Positions 1 to 12,579 of a DNA stretch of 64,000 nt are shown here, one piece after another. The DNA is taken from NCBI RefSeq assembly GCF_052324685.1, contig NC_135212.1, forward strand, positions 45,907,212 to 45,971,211. Direction: 5' to 3'. Within the stretch, counting starts at the first letter, position 1. Each line of letters starts with the position of its first letter. Origin of the DNA: Brachyhypopomus gauderio (lineage: Eukaryota > Chordata > Actinopteri > Gymnotiformes > Hypopomidae). The notes beneath the pieces are model-generated. The model was given only the letters and a program-made list of their open reading frames with translations. It was not told the DNA's origin and did not search any database. The translations under genes and the position numbers were made by a program.

Positions 1-2426
1 TGATGAAGTCTGTAAATTGTATATATATATATTACATAAAATTCATGGATATGAAAGCAACATGAATTCAGAGAGGAATTAACTTTGTTTAATTAACTAG
101 CTTTGTTTTGTGCTGGTGGCGGGGGCAACCCCCTTGCGCCGTTTGTGAGCGTTTGAATAATGCAAAAATAACCTCGATCAGCTTTCAAAGGACTTCAGCC
201 TGAGCTGCGGATGCAGTCAGATCACACTGTCCATCACCACCTGAACGAGAGGAAACGATGGTACCGTCCATCGACGTATAAACCTAGAGTCACACAAACT
301 ACAAACGATCTACCGTCATATTAGCTCGCGTATGCTGCACTAGATACTACGTAGGGGTCTAAAACACACAAGCTAAACTAGTACGCCTACATCTGTCTTA
401 CGGTTGATAAATCACGTGACTGCCGGGATTCTGGTGTATGTGGTGTCGCGTAAACTGCTATAGGCCTATTTTTGTTATAATGTATAAGAGTGTGATTTTA
501 TTGCTGCTGTTTTAAGCATGACCAAGACGGTCAAGTCAGGGAAAATCATGTTAAACATGATACGATTTATATTCCATGTACAGCCCCCGCCCTCAGTTCC
601 GCATTGACACGCCCACCAAGTGCCTCTGCTATTACTTTTCCACAGCTTGGTAAAGACAGCTGCTCTGTCTAGTTCTTGCAAGCGGACAGCAGAAACACAT
701 CGGACCCTTCACCACCTAAATCGTAAGTCCACACATATAACATTTGAGAAACATTTTTTTTCCATCTACGTAGTGTTAATGTGCAAACACATTCCTTCCA
801 AAAACCCGAAAAGCTCACTAAGTTATAGTAAAGAATTTATCTCTGTTCATATGAAGCATGTAGGAGATGGAAAGAACATTTGGATGTTAATGGTTGCAGG
901 AAAAAAAACTTGTTCTAAAAAAAGAAACAAAAAAGCCTCGGAAAGGCTTGGAGGTTGCTTCCTGGTTTTTGTGAAAGATTCGAAGCAGTGACACCTGGTG
1001 GTTTGCAGAAAGTATAGCAGTCGTATCATAAAAACACGCAGCATTGATACACTCCACAGATTTCATATTTGATTTAAAAAATATATATATGCTTAGTCAT
1101 TAAAGTGCTGCAATGAATGTATCTTTTTTAACCTATTGATATGAAATGCAGTGCAATAAAATGTTGCAAACTACTGGCTGCACACTGGGCGGCATCGGAT
1201 CACGTAGTAATAGTAGCTGCGATTCAAGCTTCAATGTACGGTGTCGAATCAGTGTGTTTTGTAATAGTGAAGCAATTTAATGTGAATTAAACAACTAAGT
1301 TAAACTATAAATATATTATTTTAGGCCGAGAGTCAGCAGCAGGCAATAAACCGATGTGGGAGAAAGCTAATGCGTTTCTCCCACAGTATAGTTGTATTGT
1401 GTCTGAGAAATTATCTAAATTTTATATAATACTAAAACCTATTTTATATAGATTGAATAATTTTTCCGTGTTCAACTTCTAATGTATTTTGCGGGCGTTC
1501 TGTCTTGACTGGATTACTGGAAGGGGCGTGTCATTAAAGCTGTTTCCGGTTGCCCTAACTACACCCGAAGGCTCGTGGCCTGTGTGATCGGACAGGTGCT
1601 GCGCGTCAGGTTCTCACATCCGTTTGCATAATATTTGGTTGCTACACGAGACGTAGGACGTGACAATAACAGCGAGCCTCGTCATCACGTCGGTGACGCC
1701 CACGTGAACACGTGAGGCAGATAGACTTCATAGCTTCATAGTTGTCTGCAGCGGCCTAAAACGCTGAACAGGCTGACTTTTGTCTGCTGGTCAAACACTT
1801 GTGATTATTTTAATAATTTTAGATAATGGGTGTTACGTTATTTAAAACCCCTCAGTGAACGGTGGTGGTGTTTATGCGTGGGTGGGGGGTGAAGCATTTG
1901 TTTGATTGGTCCTGGTAAGATGATGAAATATGACGGTACCAAAGTTCCAAAGTTGCACCACGGGAAAACACTCATATTGACCATCTGTATCTTAAAATGC
2001 CATAAAATTGAGCTAAATCTTAGCAACCTTATCAAAAATCTGCATGGTGGGAGATAAGAGGAGGAGGGGGTGTCACAGCAGCAAAGATTCTCCATATCTC
2101 CTCCTTTATTCTTGACAAAAGCAATATGGATTTTACTCACTCAGTAGGATTTAGTGTCTAAATGCCTGTACCAGGAGTCATGAAGTCCTGCAGTGTGAGG
2201 CCTTTTACTATCTCTGCTCTGCTCCACAAACCGATGTGACTCACGTCGTCCGATTTACAACAAAACATTTTGTACTCGCAGAACCCAAAGAATTTCCCTA
2301 GAAGTTAATCACATTCTAAGGTTATGCGCACGTGTATTTAAATTCCCTACTGATGTGTTTTTGCTTTAGGCTGGTCCTGACCCGTGTGTGTGTGTGTGTG
2401 TGCCATAACCCCCACCCTCCCCTCAG
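1..2426. other. Region upstream of mvp coding sequence
   Basis: No convincing coding exon is visible. A possible non-coding first exon of mvp ends near 722, where a good donor (GTAAGT) follows a stretch with no obvious long reading frame. Around 1680-1715 several CACGTG/CACGTC-like E-box or CRE-like words cluster, which could mark a promoter. Both points are inference. Confidence 0.3.
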
Positions 2427-5400
2427 ATGCTGTCGACGAGACCCGTGGGCTTCCAGGTGCAGGCTGGCGAGCAGACTGACGCCTCCATCATCAGGATCCC
2501 ACCGCACCACTACATCCATGTGCTGGATCAGAACACCAACATCGCCCGCGTGGAGATCGGGCCGCTCACCTACATCCGCCAGGACAATGAGAGGTGGGGG
2601 GGGGGGTGTGTGCGGTGCCCTGACCTCGCTGTCATTCAGTTCCTCATTAAAATTACTACTGGTTTCACAAGGAACAGCACCAGTGCCTGGTTCACTGAAG
2701 TTATGAAAGTTGAAGGTTACCCATTGTGCCTGCAGTTTTTGTATTATTACTGTAAATGCACTTTCAGATGTAGAGTTTGGTTTCTGAACCAAGAGTGATG
2801 CAATGCTGTGCTATTTGGGTCAGAGGCCAAGCATGAGCGTAACAGTACTGCTACTCTTCCTGCTCTTAAACCTCAACTGGTGCAGAAAACACTCTAGCAG
2901 TGCTGTATGTAAACAACCCAGCTGTTGTAAATCCCCTGAAGTGTAGCTCTCTTTACAAAGATATACGCCCTCCACCTTTCAGCTATGCAATCTTCACCTT
3001 TGACAGTATCGGCCCAGGGCCGACAGTATTGACAGTATCAATATGTGATTGGGCTCGGAGCTCTAATGCACGACAGTAAGAAGAGGGTGAATCGTGCACC
3101 TCTGTAGTCGCCCTCAGCCTGAGCAGTGAGGGGGATGACTTCTTATCAGCAGACTGATATTTTTCAATCTGCTTGGTTTGGTTTCACCAGTGAGTGATTC
3201 CCTTCTTTTGAGAGTGCAGTTTGTGTTGTGTTGCGTTAAACCATATGTTTAGTGGCAGGTCTGACTGAAATCTGGTGTTTTAGTGGCTTTAGTGACTCTC
3301 TCTCTACCTCTCTCTCTCTCTACCTCTACCTCTACCTCTCTCTCTACCTCTCTCTCTCTCTACCTCTACCTCTCAGGGTGCTCTTCCCCCCGACCCGCAT
3401 GACAATGGTCCCCCCTCGCCATTACTGTGTCATCTTAAACCCGGTTGCCCGTGACGATGAGGGCCAGGTTCTGTTCGACACCGCTGGCCAGGCTAAGCTC
3501 CGGCATGCTGACCTGGAGATCCGGCTGACCCAGGACCCGTTCCCACTCTACCCTGGCGAAGAGATCCAGAAGGTGGGTCTACGTCTCCCTCACCTCCCCC
3601 TCGTTAGGCTGTGGAGGTCCTGAGAACTGCCATCATGTGTGGCTGCGTGTTTACTCATGTGCACGATCTCAAATGATTACAAATTAGGTGCCCTGCAGGA
3701 AAACTTAAGACTTCTTGTGCTTCTGTGTCCACACTTTCTAATTCCTACATTCTACATTCTAATATCTCCCAGTTTCATTGTTTTTGCTCAGTTTTGTGTG
3801 TGTTTGTATTTTCTGTCACTCTCTGCTCATCTCTCTGTCCCGCTCACCGCATGTGTGTGTGTCTCGTAGGACGTGACTCCGCTCCAGATCGTGTATCCCG
3901 ACACTGCCCTGCGCCTGCAGGCTCTGCTGGACTTTGAGGGGGACGGAGAGAAGAGGGTGGCTGGAGACGAGTGGCTGTTTGAGGGACCAGGTGCCTCCCT
4001 CCCTCCACCTCATCCACTAGCCCCCTCTCTCCCTCCACCTCATCCACTAGCCCCCTCTCTCCCTCCACCTCATCCACTAGCCCCCTCTCTCTCTCCCTCC
4101 ACCTCATCCACTAGCCCCCTCTCTCCCTCCACCTCATCCACTAGCCCCCTCTCTCCCTCCCACCTCATCCACTAGCCCCCTCTCTCTCTCCCTCCACCTC
4201 ATCCACTAGCCCCCTCTCTCCCTCCCACCTCATCCACTAGCCCCCTCTCTCCCTCCCACCTCGTCCACTAGCCCCCTCTCTCCCTCCCACCTCGTCCACT
4301 AGCCCCCTCTCTCCCTCCACCTCGTCCACTAGCCCCCTCTCTCCCTCCACCTCATCCACTAGCCCCCTCTCTCCCTCCACCTCATCCACTAGCCCCCTCT
4401 CTCCCTCCACCTCATCCACTAGCCCCCTCTCTCCCTCCCACCTCATCCACTAGCCCCCTCTCTCCCTCCCACCTCGTCCACTAGCCCCCTCTCTCCCTCC
4501 CACCTCGTCCACTAGCCCCCTCTCTCCCTCCACCTCGTCCACTAGCCCCCTCTCTCCCTCCACCTCGTCCACTAGCCCCCTCTCTCCCTCCACCTCGTCC
4601 ACTAGCCCCCTCTCTCCCTCCACCTCGTCCACTAGCCCCCTCTCTCCCTCCACCTCGTCCACTAGCCCCCTCTCTCCCTCCACCTCGTCCACTAGCCCCC
4701 TCTCTCCCTCCACCTCGTCCACTAGCCCCCTCTCTCCCTCCCTCCACCTCGTCCACTAGCCCCCTCTCTCCCTCCCTCCACCTCGTCCACTAGCCCCCTC
4801 TCTCCCTCCCTCCACCTCGTCCACTAGCCCCCTCTCTTCCTCCACCTCATCCACTAGCCCCCTCTCTTCCTCCACCTCATCCACTAGCCCCCTCTCTCCC
4901 TCCACCTCATCCACTAGCCCCCTCTCTCTCTCCCTCCACCTCATCCACTAGCCCCCTCTCTCCCTCCACCTCATCCACTAGCCCCCTCTCTCTCTCCCTC
5001 CACCTCATCCACTAGCCCCCTCTCTCCCTCCCACCTCATCCACTAGCCCCCTCTCTCCCTCCCACCTCGTCCACTAGCCCCCTCTCTCCCTCCCACCTCG
5101 TCCACTAGCCCCCTCTCTCCCTCCACCTCGTCCACTAGCCCCCTCTCTCCCTCCACCTCATCCACTAGCCCCCTCTCTCCCTCCACCTCATCCACTAGCC
5201 CCCTCTCTCCCTCCACCTCATCCACTAGCCCCCTCTCTCCCTCCACCTCATCCACTAGCCCCCTCTCTCCCTCCCACCTCATCCACTAGCCCCCTCTCTC
5301 CCTCCCACCTCGTCCACTAGCCCCCTCTCTCCCTCCACCTCGTCCACTAGCCCCCTCTCTCCCTCCACCTCGTCCACTAGCCCCCTCTCTCCCTCCCTCC

Positions 5401-7502
5401 ACCTCGTCCACTAGCCCCCTCTCTCCCTCCCTCCACCTCGTCCACTAGCCCCCTCTCTCCCTCCCTCCACCTCGTCCACTAGCCCCCTCTCTCCCTCCCA
5501 CCTCGTCCACTAGCCCCCTCTCTCCCTCCCACCTCGTCCACTAGCCCCCTCTCTCCCTCCCACCTCGTCCACTAGCCCCCTCTCTCCCTCCACCTCGTCC
5601 ACTAGCCCCCTCTCTCCCTCCCACCTCGTCCACTAGCCCCCTCTCTCCCTTCCACCTCGTCCACTAGCCCCCTCTCTCCCTCCCACCTCGTCCACTAGCC
5701 CCCTCTCTCCCTCCCACCTCGTCCACTAGCCCCCTCTCTCCCTCCCACCTCGTCCACTAGCCCCCTCTCTCCCTCCCACCTCGTCCACTAGCCCCCTCTC
5801 TCCCTTCCACCTCGTCCACTAGCCCCCTCTCTCCCTTCCACCTCGTCCACTAGCCCCCTCTCTCCCTCCCACCTCGTCCACTAGCCCCCTCTCTCCCTCC
5901 CACCTCGTCCACTAGCCCCCTCTCTCCCTCCCACCTCGTCCACTAGCCCCCTCTCTCCCTCCACCTCGTCCACTAGCCCCCTCTCTCCCTCCCACCTCGT
6001 CCACTAGCCCCCTCTCTCCCTCCCACCTCGTCCACTAACACACTACTGAGTGTGTGTCTGTGTGCAGAATTTCTTGTCATGTTGGAGTGCCACTCTCACT
6101 AGCATGGTTTCGTCTCAACCCCTGGCAGGGACGTACATCCCCAGGAAGGAAGTGGCTGTGCTGGAAACCATTAAGGCCACAGTGATCCGTGAGAACCAGG
6201 CAATTCGTCTCCGAGCTCGCAAAGAGGGCGTGGACCGCGGTGGAGTGCGCAGAGTAACCGGTTAGACACTTGCACATGCAACACAATGAATATTTTCACA
6301 GACGCCCGGCCATCTGTCCTATGGTCATTGTTTCCACTGCAAACACGGTCCCATTGCAGTTATGAGCAAACATTCAATTACTGATTCAGCTGAATGTGTG
6401 GAATAGGGACAGGGAGAGAGAGAGGGATAGAGGGAGGGAGTGAAAGAGGGAGGGGGCGAGCGAGCAAGTGGGAGAGGGAATGTCTACTGGTCAGTAGTCA
6501 TTGGTTCCTTATGTTATAACTAGACTCCATACCTAAAGGTCCCTCAAATTGTAAATAGATTCAGTCTTATCATGAATTTAATTGCAGCAGTCTCAGAGTA
6601 GTGTTGCCATGTGTGTGGGTGTGTGTTGTAGGTGAGGAATGGCAGGTGTGTAAGGTGGGAGCATACCTGCCTGGAGCTATCGAGGAAGTCATTGATATTG
6701 TCAACGCTTTCATCCTTACTGACAAGGTAACTCATCGTTACAGTTAATTCATTAGTTCTGCCCTTTGTCTCCTCTTTTCTTCATTCTCTCTTTCTCCCAC
6801 CCTTTCATTCTCTCTCCCTCTGTCACTCCCTCATTCATTTCTCTGTCCTGTGCAGCTCTTGTGGGACGGGCAGTAAATTGGTTTATTGTTTTGGCCCAAA
6901 GGTCAGTTGGCCCAAAGGTTATAACTGCGAGACAAATGCATTAAGACTGACTTAAGTGGCATCCTGCCAGTGTGGTCCGGGCCTGACTCCGCCCTCGTCT
7001 CTGCAGAACGCGCTACACGTGCGTGCGCTCCGCCCCTTCCGTGACGCAGGGGGGCGGGAACGACGCACGGGCGAGGAGTGGCTCGTGACGATCGCCGACC
7101 GGGAAGCCCACATCCCGTCTGTGGCGGAGGAAGTCGTCGGGGTGGTCGACGTGACGACACTGAACAGCAGGCAGTACTGCGTCATCCTGGACCCGGTGGG
7201 TCCAGACGGCAAACTTCAGCTCGGACAGAAGAGAGTGGTGAAGGTGCTCCTCTTCCTCCTCCTCACAACATCTCCATGCACAGAACCAGCTCCGAAAACA
7301 CTACCACAGTGGGATAAGGGTGCAGCGAGAAATATGTTCTGAAACCTTCACAGGCTTCACCATTTATAGTCTTCAGTGCACTTAAATCATTCTTAGACCA
7401 GTTCATAGTGGCAAACCGCTCTGATTGGAGAGGACGGTCAATATGGGACTGATACTGATGAGCAGAGTGTGAAACCACACGTTTCCAACATTTTATTTGT
7501 TG

Positions 7503-7536
<34 letters not shown>

Positions 7537-9421
7537 GGGGAGCTGTCATTCTTCCTCAGACCTGGAGAACATTTGGAGCAGGGCATTCAGGATGTGTATG
7601 TGCTGTCTGAGGAAGAGGGCCTGGTCCTGCGCGCTGTTGAGGCCTTCAGCGACACCAAAGCGGTGAGACGGGCCGAGCCCGGGCGAGTGCAGAAACATGT
7701 CAGGCACACTTAACAGCGCACAGAGTAGGAAGACCTCAGGCATTCTGTGGGGAAACCCGAACTAGACCCGACTAGACGAGCAGCAGACCCGATGGTTTCA
7801 TGTCTCACCATTGTTCAGCCAACAACCTGTTCAGCCGGACTCGTACACACGGGTTTATTTGCACATGTCCGCAAGCACTGTGCTCACACAGCATGCACAC
7901 TCCACACACACACTCCACACACACTCCACACCCTCATGAAACATGCAGCACTACCACACCAGGTGCGATAGCTGCAAGAGGCAAAGTTCACTACGTATGG
8001 TCACAAAAAAAATAGAATAAAGGGGAGATTTGGGAGATTGAGTGTCTGTCTGACCTCTCCAGGGCCTGGTTCATTAACTCCCCCTCCTCTTTGTCCCTCC
8101 CTCCCCTTTCCTGAATTATTTCACCCTCATCTTCTGTTGTCATTGATTTTTTTATTTTATTTTTATATATCTCTTTACGTTGGGGTTGGATTTGATGCCT
8201 TTTGTTGACGTTTATCACATCACTCTCCCCGCACGCCTCCACGCACACGCTCAGTGTGTTATACACACGTGTCCATCCCCGCCCGTCCCTGGGCCCTGTC
8301 TTTGCTCCCTGTCCCTCTTTCTCCCTCTCACCCCTTCTCTCGCCCTCTCTCTCCATCAGCAAGAGGAAGACGACGATGACTATGAGGAGGAAGAGGAGGT
8401 GCCTGCCAAAAGGGCTCACATGCTGCGTCGCCCGGGCGACCGCTGGATGCTGCGTGGGCCCATCGAGTATGTCCCGCCCGTCTCCGTGGAGGTCCTGCTG
8501 AGACGGAACGCCATCCCGCTGGACGAGAACGAGGGCATCTACGTGCGAGACATCAAGACCGGGAAGGTGCGTCATAGGCCGCCAAAGTATTTCTGCCTTG
8601 TGTTGTGTAGGGGGCGGGGCTTGAACTGGGTATTTTTTAGGCGTGTCCGTGGTAGGAGGATTTTTGCAGGTGTCTCGGAATGAGCACACAATGGAAGTGT
8701 TTGCTGATCTGTTTCCACCCACAGAGTGCTTGTGAAATCCACCATTCTTTTTAAAAAGTACTGGGCTTGACCACGTTTAGCGGTGGGTGGGTGGCTGATG
8801 ACTGCCAAACAGGTTTCTTCACATGTTTCATGAAGCTTATCGGCTTATCAAAGAGATGAAGAAACATTTGAAACTTTTAAAGCCTTCGAAGAACTTAACA
8901 AGTATACAAATGTCAATCTTTTTTTTTTTTTTTTTTTTTTTTACGATTTGAGTAAATTCCATTACAATTGAAATATTAGTAATAATAATAAATGGTAATA
9001 TATAATGTAAAACATTAAAGCAACACCCAAAATGCAGGTTTAACATAGAATGTGGCATTCAGCCTGACCCTCGATTTCTGTTTGGTTATTCTGTGCTATG
9101 GTGATGCGTGCAGGTGCGGGCAGTGATTGGCCAAACCTACATGTTGACCCAAGACGAGGAGCTGTGGGAGAAGGAGCTCCCCGCCAACGTGGAGGCTCTG
9201 CTGGCCAGCACACGTGACCCGCTGGCTGGCCGCTCTGAGCGGGACCAAGGGGACCGAGGCGCGCCCAGGGACAAAACCAGAGTGGTGTCCTTTCGCGTTC
9301 CCCACAATGCCGCAGTGCAGGTGTACGACTACAGAGAGAAGAAAGCCAGGTGACTGCACAGTCCCATCACACCCTCTCCTCCCTCGCTCGTGTAGGGAGG
9401 GTGTCCTTCCATCACCCATAG

Positions 9422-9456
<35 letters not shown>

Positions 9457-9915
9457 ACATTTTTCAGAGGGGGGGTGCTGATTTTTTGCAAGTAATCCGG
9501 ATTTTCTCCTTGTGCTTATGCACTATTCCACACCGGAGTGCTTAGTAAGGTCTTCTTTTAACCTGACCCTGTTTGCTGAGTCCCGCAGTGGGTGTTGAGA
9601 GAGGAGCCACTGCATGTTGGCCTTCGCCTCCTCTTTCAAATCCTGCTGATTCAGAATAACCACCATGACTAAACCGTTTAGAGAGAAGGCTTCACAGACG
9701 CTCTTGTCGCCCAATCAGGGTGGTGTTTGGGCCGGATCTGGTGATGCTGGGCCCGGACGAGCAGTTCACCGTACTCTCGCTGTCTGGCGACAAGCCCAAG
9801 CGCGCCAACGTCATCAAAGCCATCTGCCTGCTGCTCGGCCCGGACTTCTGCACGGATATCATCACCATAGAAACCGCCGACCATGCCCGTCTGCAGCTCC
9901 AGCTCTCCTATAACT

Positions 9916-9978
<63 letters not shown>

Positions 9979-10248
9979 ATGTGTGTGTTATTTAAAATAC
10001 TGCTTAGCAGTGCAGTAAAAGTCCTGCACCGCCAGCAGTGCTATAAAGCAGGATGTGTCTGGTGACTTTTGCTCTTCTAACATCTGTGAGAGTCAGACAT
10101 TACTACATAAGTCTCAGCAGACACACACCAGAAGCTGCCATCCATTAGTGAAGTGATTTGTTGCCTCTCCCGGTCCAAATGGCCATGTGGCTACAAAGTC
10201 CTGCCCATCCTCTTGGATCAGTGAATCAGTGTCTCTCAGGCTCCATTT

Positions 10249-10346
<98 letters not shown>

Positions 10347-10381
10347 CTTCTCTCTCTTTCTCTCCTTCTCTCTCTTTCTCT

Positions 10382-10412
<31 letters not shown>

Positions 10413-11932
10413 CTTCTCTCTCTCTCTCTCTGCATGTGTTCACTGATTCAAATTAGATCAAGCCGGGCTTCTAATTATCCTATTACAGTAAAGAAGCTTG
10501 TGCAAAATGAGAGGTCAGGCAGAAAGAAGCAGACCCAATGCGAGCACACCAGGATCTGTCCCGCAAATGTTAATGTGCGGTGTAATGAAGCACTGTCTCC
10601 GCCCCCACCGCAGGCACTTTGATGTGAAGAGCCGCACGGACGCGGCGCAGGCCGCCGCCCTGTTCTCCGTGCCCGACTTCGTGGGCGACGCCTGTAAGGC
10701 CATCGCCTCCAGAATCAGAGGGGCCGTGGCCTCCGTGCAGTTCGACGACTTCCACAAGGTGCGTGACCTCTTGGTCCTAATGTACTGCACGACTGTGTCT
10801 TCAGTGGCTTCTGATGATGGATGATGGACCTGTTTGAAAAATAGGTCAGGTGTGTGTGTCGATATATGCATCGGTTATACATAATTAATAAAGTGTTTGT
10901 ACAAACAGTATGTTTGTGCAGTTGAAATATAAGTGTATATTAAAAGCATTCGGCTAATGATTCCCTTGTGGTCGAATACCACAACATGCACCAGTCTCAA
11001 GCTAACGTCAGATATACAATACAATATTGGTGCTACAACTGCTGGATCACAGCTAACTGTAGATGCAGTTAGTAGTCGGGGGTTGGGGGATCTCGCGCGC
11101 TGCTCCCCTGTGACCCCACCGCGACCTCCCCCACTGCAGAACTCCAACCGGATCATCTGCTCGGCCGTGTTCGGCTTTGACGAGAAGCTGGCGGTGCGCT
11201 CCAGTCTGCGCTTCAGCCAGAACGGCCTGGTCATCAGCAGCGTGGACATCCAGTCGGTGGAGCCCGTGGACCAGCGCACGCGGGACGCTCTGCAGAAAAG
11301 CGTGCAGCTCGCCATCGAGATCACTACCAACTCGCAGGAGGCCGCTGCTCGGTCAGGACTCCGCCTCCTCGCCCCGCCTCCTCTCCCATCTCCCTCTCCC
11401 ATCTCCTCGCCTTACCTGTGCAGCTAACCTCCTCATCTTGCCCCCCCCCCCCCCCCCCCCCCCTCTCTCCTCACCCACCTCTGCTGGCTTTCTGGTTTTG
11501 CTGAGCTGGTTTCTCTGTTCCTGCTCTGTTGTGTTCAGTGCTGCAGATTCACATTAAAAGGTGCTTCCTCTCTCGGTGTGGTGAGTTACTGCATGGGGAT
11601 TAACTTTCTGTTCAGGCTTTATTATTAATTTTTTTTCCCATTATTCATTCATTTATTTACCCCCCCCCCCCCCCCCTTTTTCTAACAAGAGCTGAACAAG
11701 CGGGACAGAGTACCCGAGTACTGACTCTTGTCCCGAGTACTGACTCTTGTCCCGAGTACTGACTCTTGTCCCGAGTACTGACTCTTGTCCCGAGTACTGA
11801 CTCTTGTCCCGAGTACTGACTCTCGTCCCGAGTACTGACTCATGTGCTGTTCTCCTGTCAGTACACTTGGATAAGTTGCTGGATCATTGTCTGCAGTACA
11901 GCTGTATTGCTTACTCATGTGATTGATTACTC

Positions 11933-12014
<82 letters not shown>

Positions 12015-12509
12015 GCACGAAGCAGAGCGTCTTGAGCAGGAAGCTCGGGGCCGGCTGGAGAGGCAGCGCATCACTGACCAGGCGGAGGCTGAGAAAGCCA
12101 GGAAAGAGCTCCTGGAGCTGGAGGCTCTCAGGTGAAAACACCCCCACCGCCCCACACACACACACTCACTGTGCTCTGAGGAAAACTGGAAGACGGTGGT
12201 GAGATCATCTGCTGATTTCATTAGATTATAGGCTAGAACAGATGGGAAGGGCATAATCTCCTGGAATGATGTCATGTAATCCAGAACACATACAAATTCT
12301 CATGGGGGGGGGGGGGGGGGGGGGGGCAGCTTCCAGGTTACAGCATGGGTGACATAGAATGTGTAGGAATTAATGATAATTAATAATTTATACAAATATG
12401 AATGATTTATGCAACTGTATTGTAACAATAAGGATGATGATGATGATGATTCCTGTAGGTCACTCCACTTCTTGTGGCTAGAGTTCTAGAGCTAGTTGCT
12501 CGCTGTACT

Positions 12510-12579
<70 letters not shown>

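Noticed and set aside
4237-5282. Long minus-strand open frames with repeated [10 protein letters not shown]
   Set aside because: They are the reverse reading of the 30-bp mvp intron minisatellite; no start context, domain or splice evidence.
7991-8722. 243-codon minus-strand open frame
   Set aside because: Antisense to mvp exon 8 and its flanking introns; no conserved domain.
10114-10456. Ser/Leu-rich and Arg/Glu-rich open frames
   Set aside because: Pure products of the (CT)n microsatellite.
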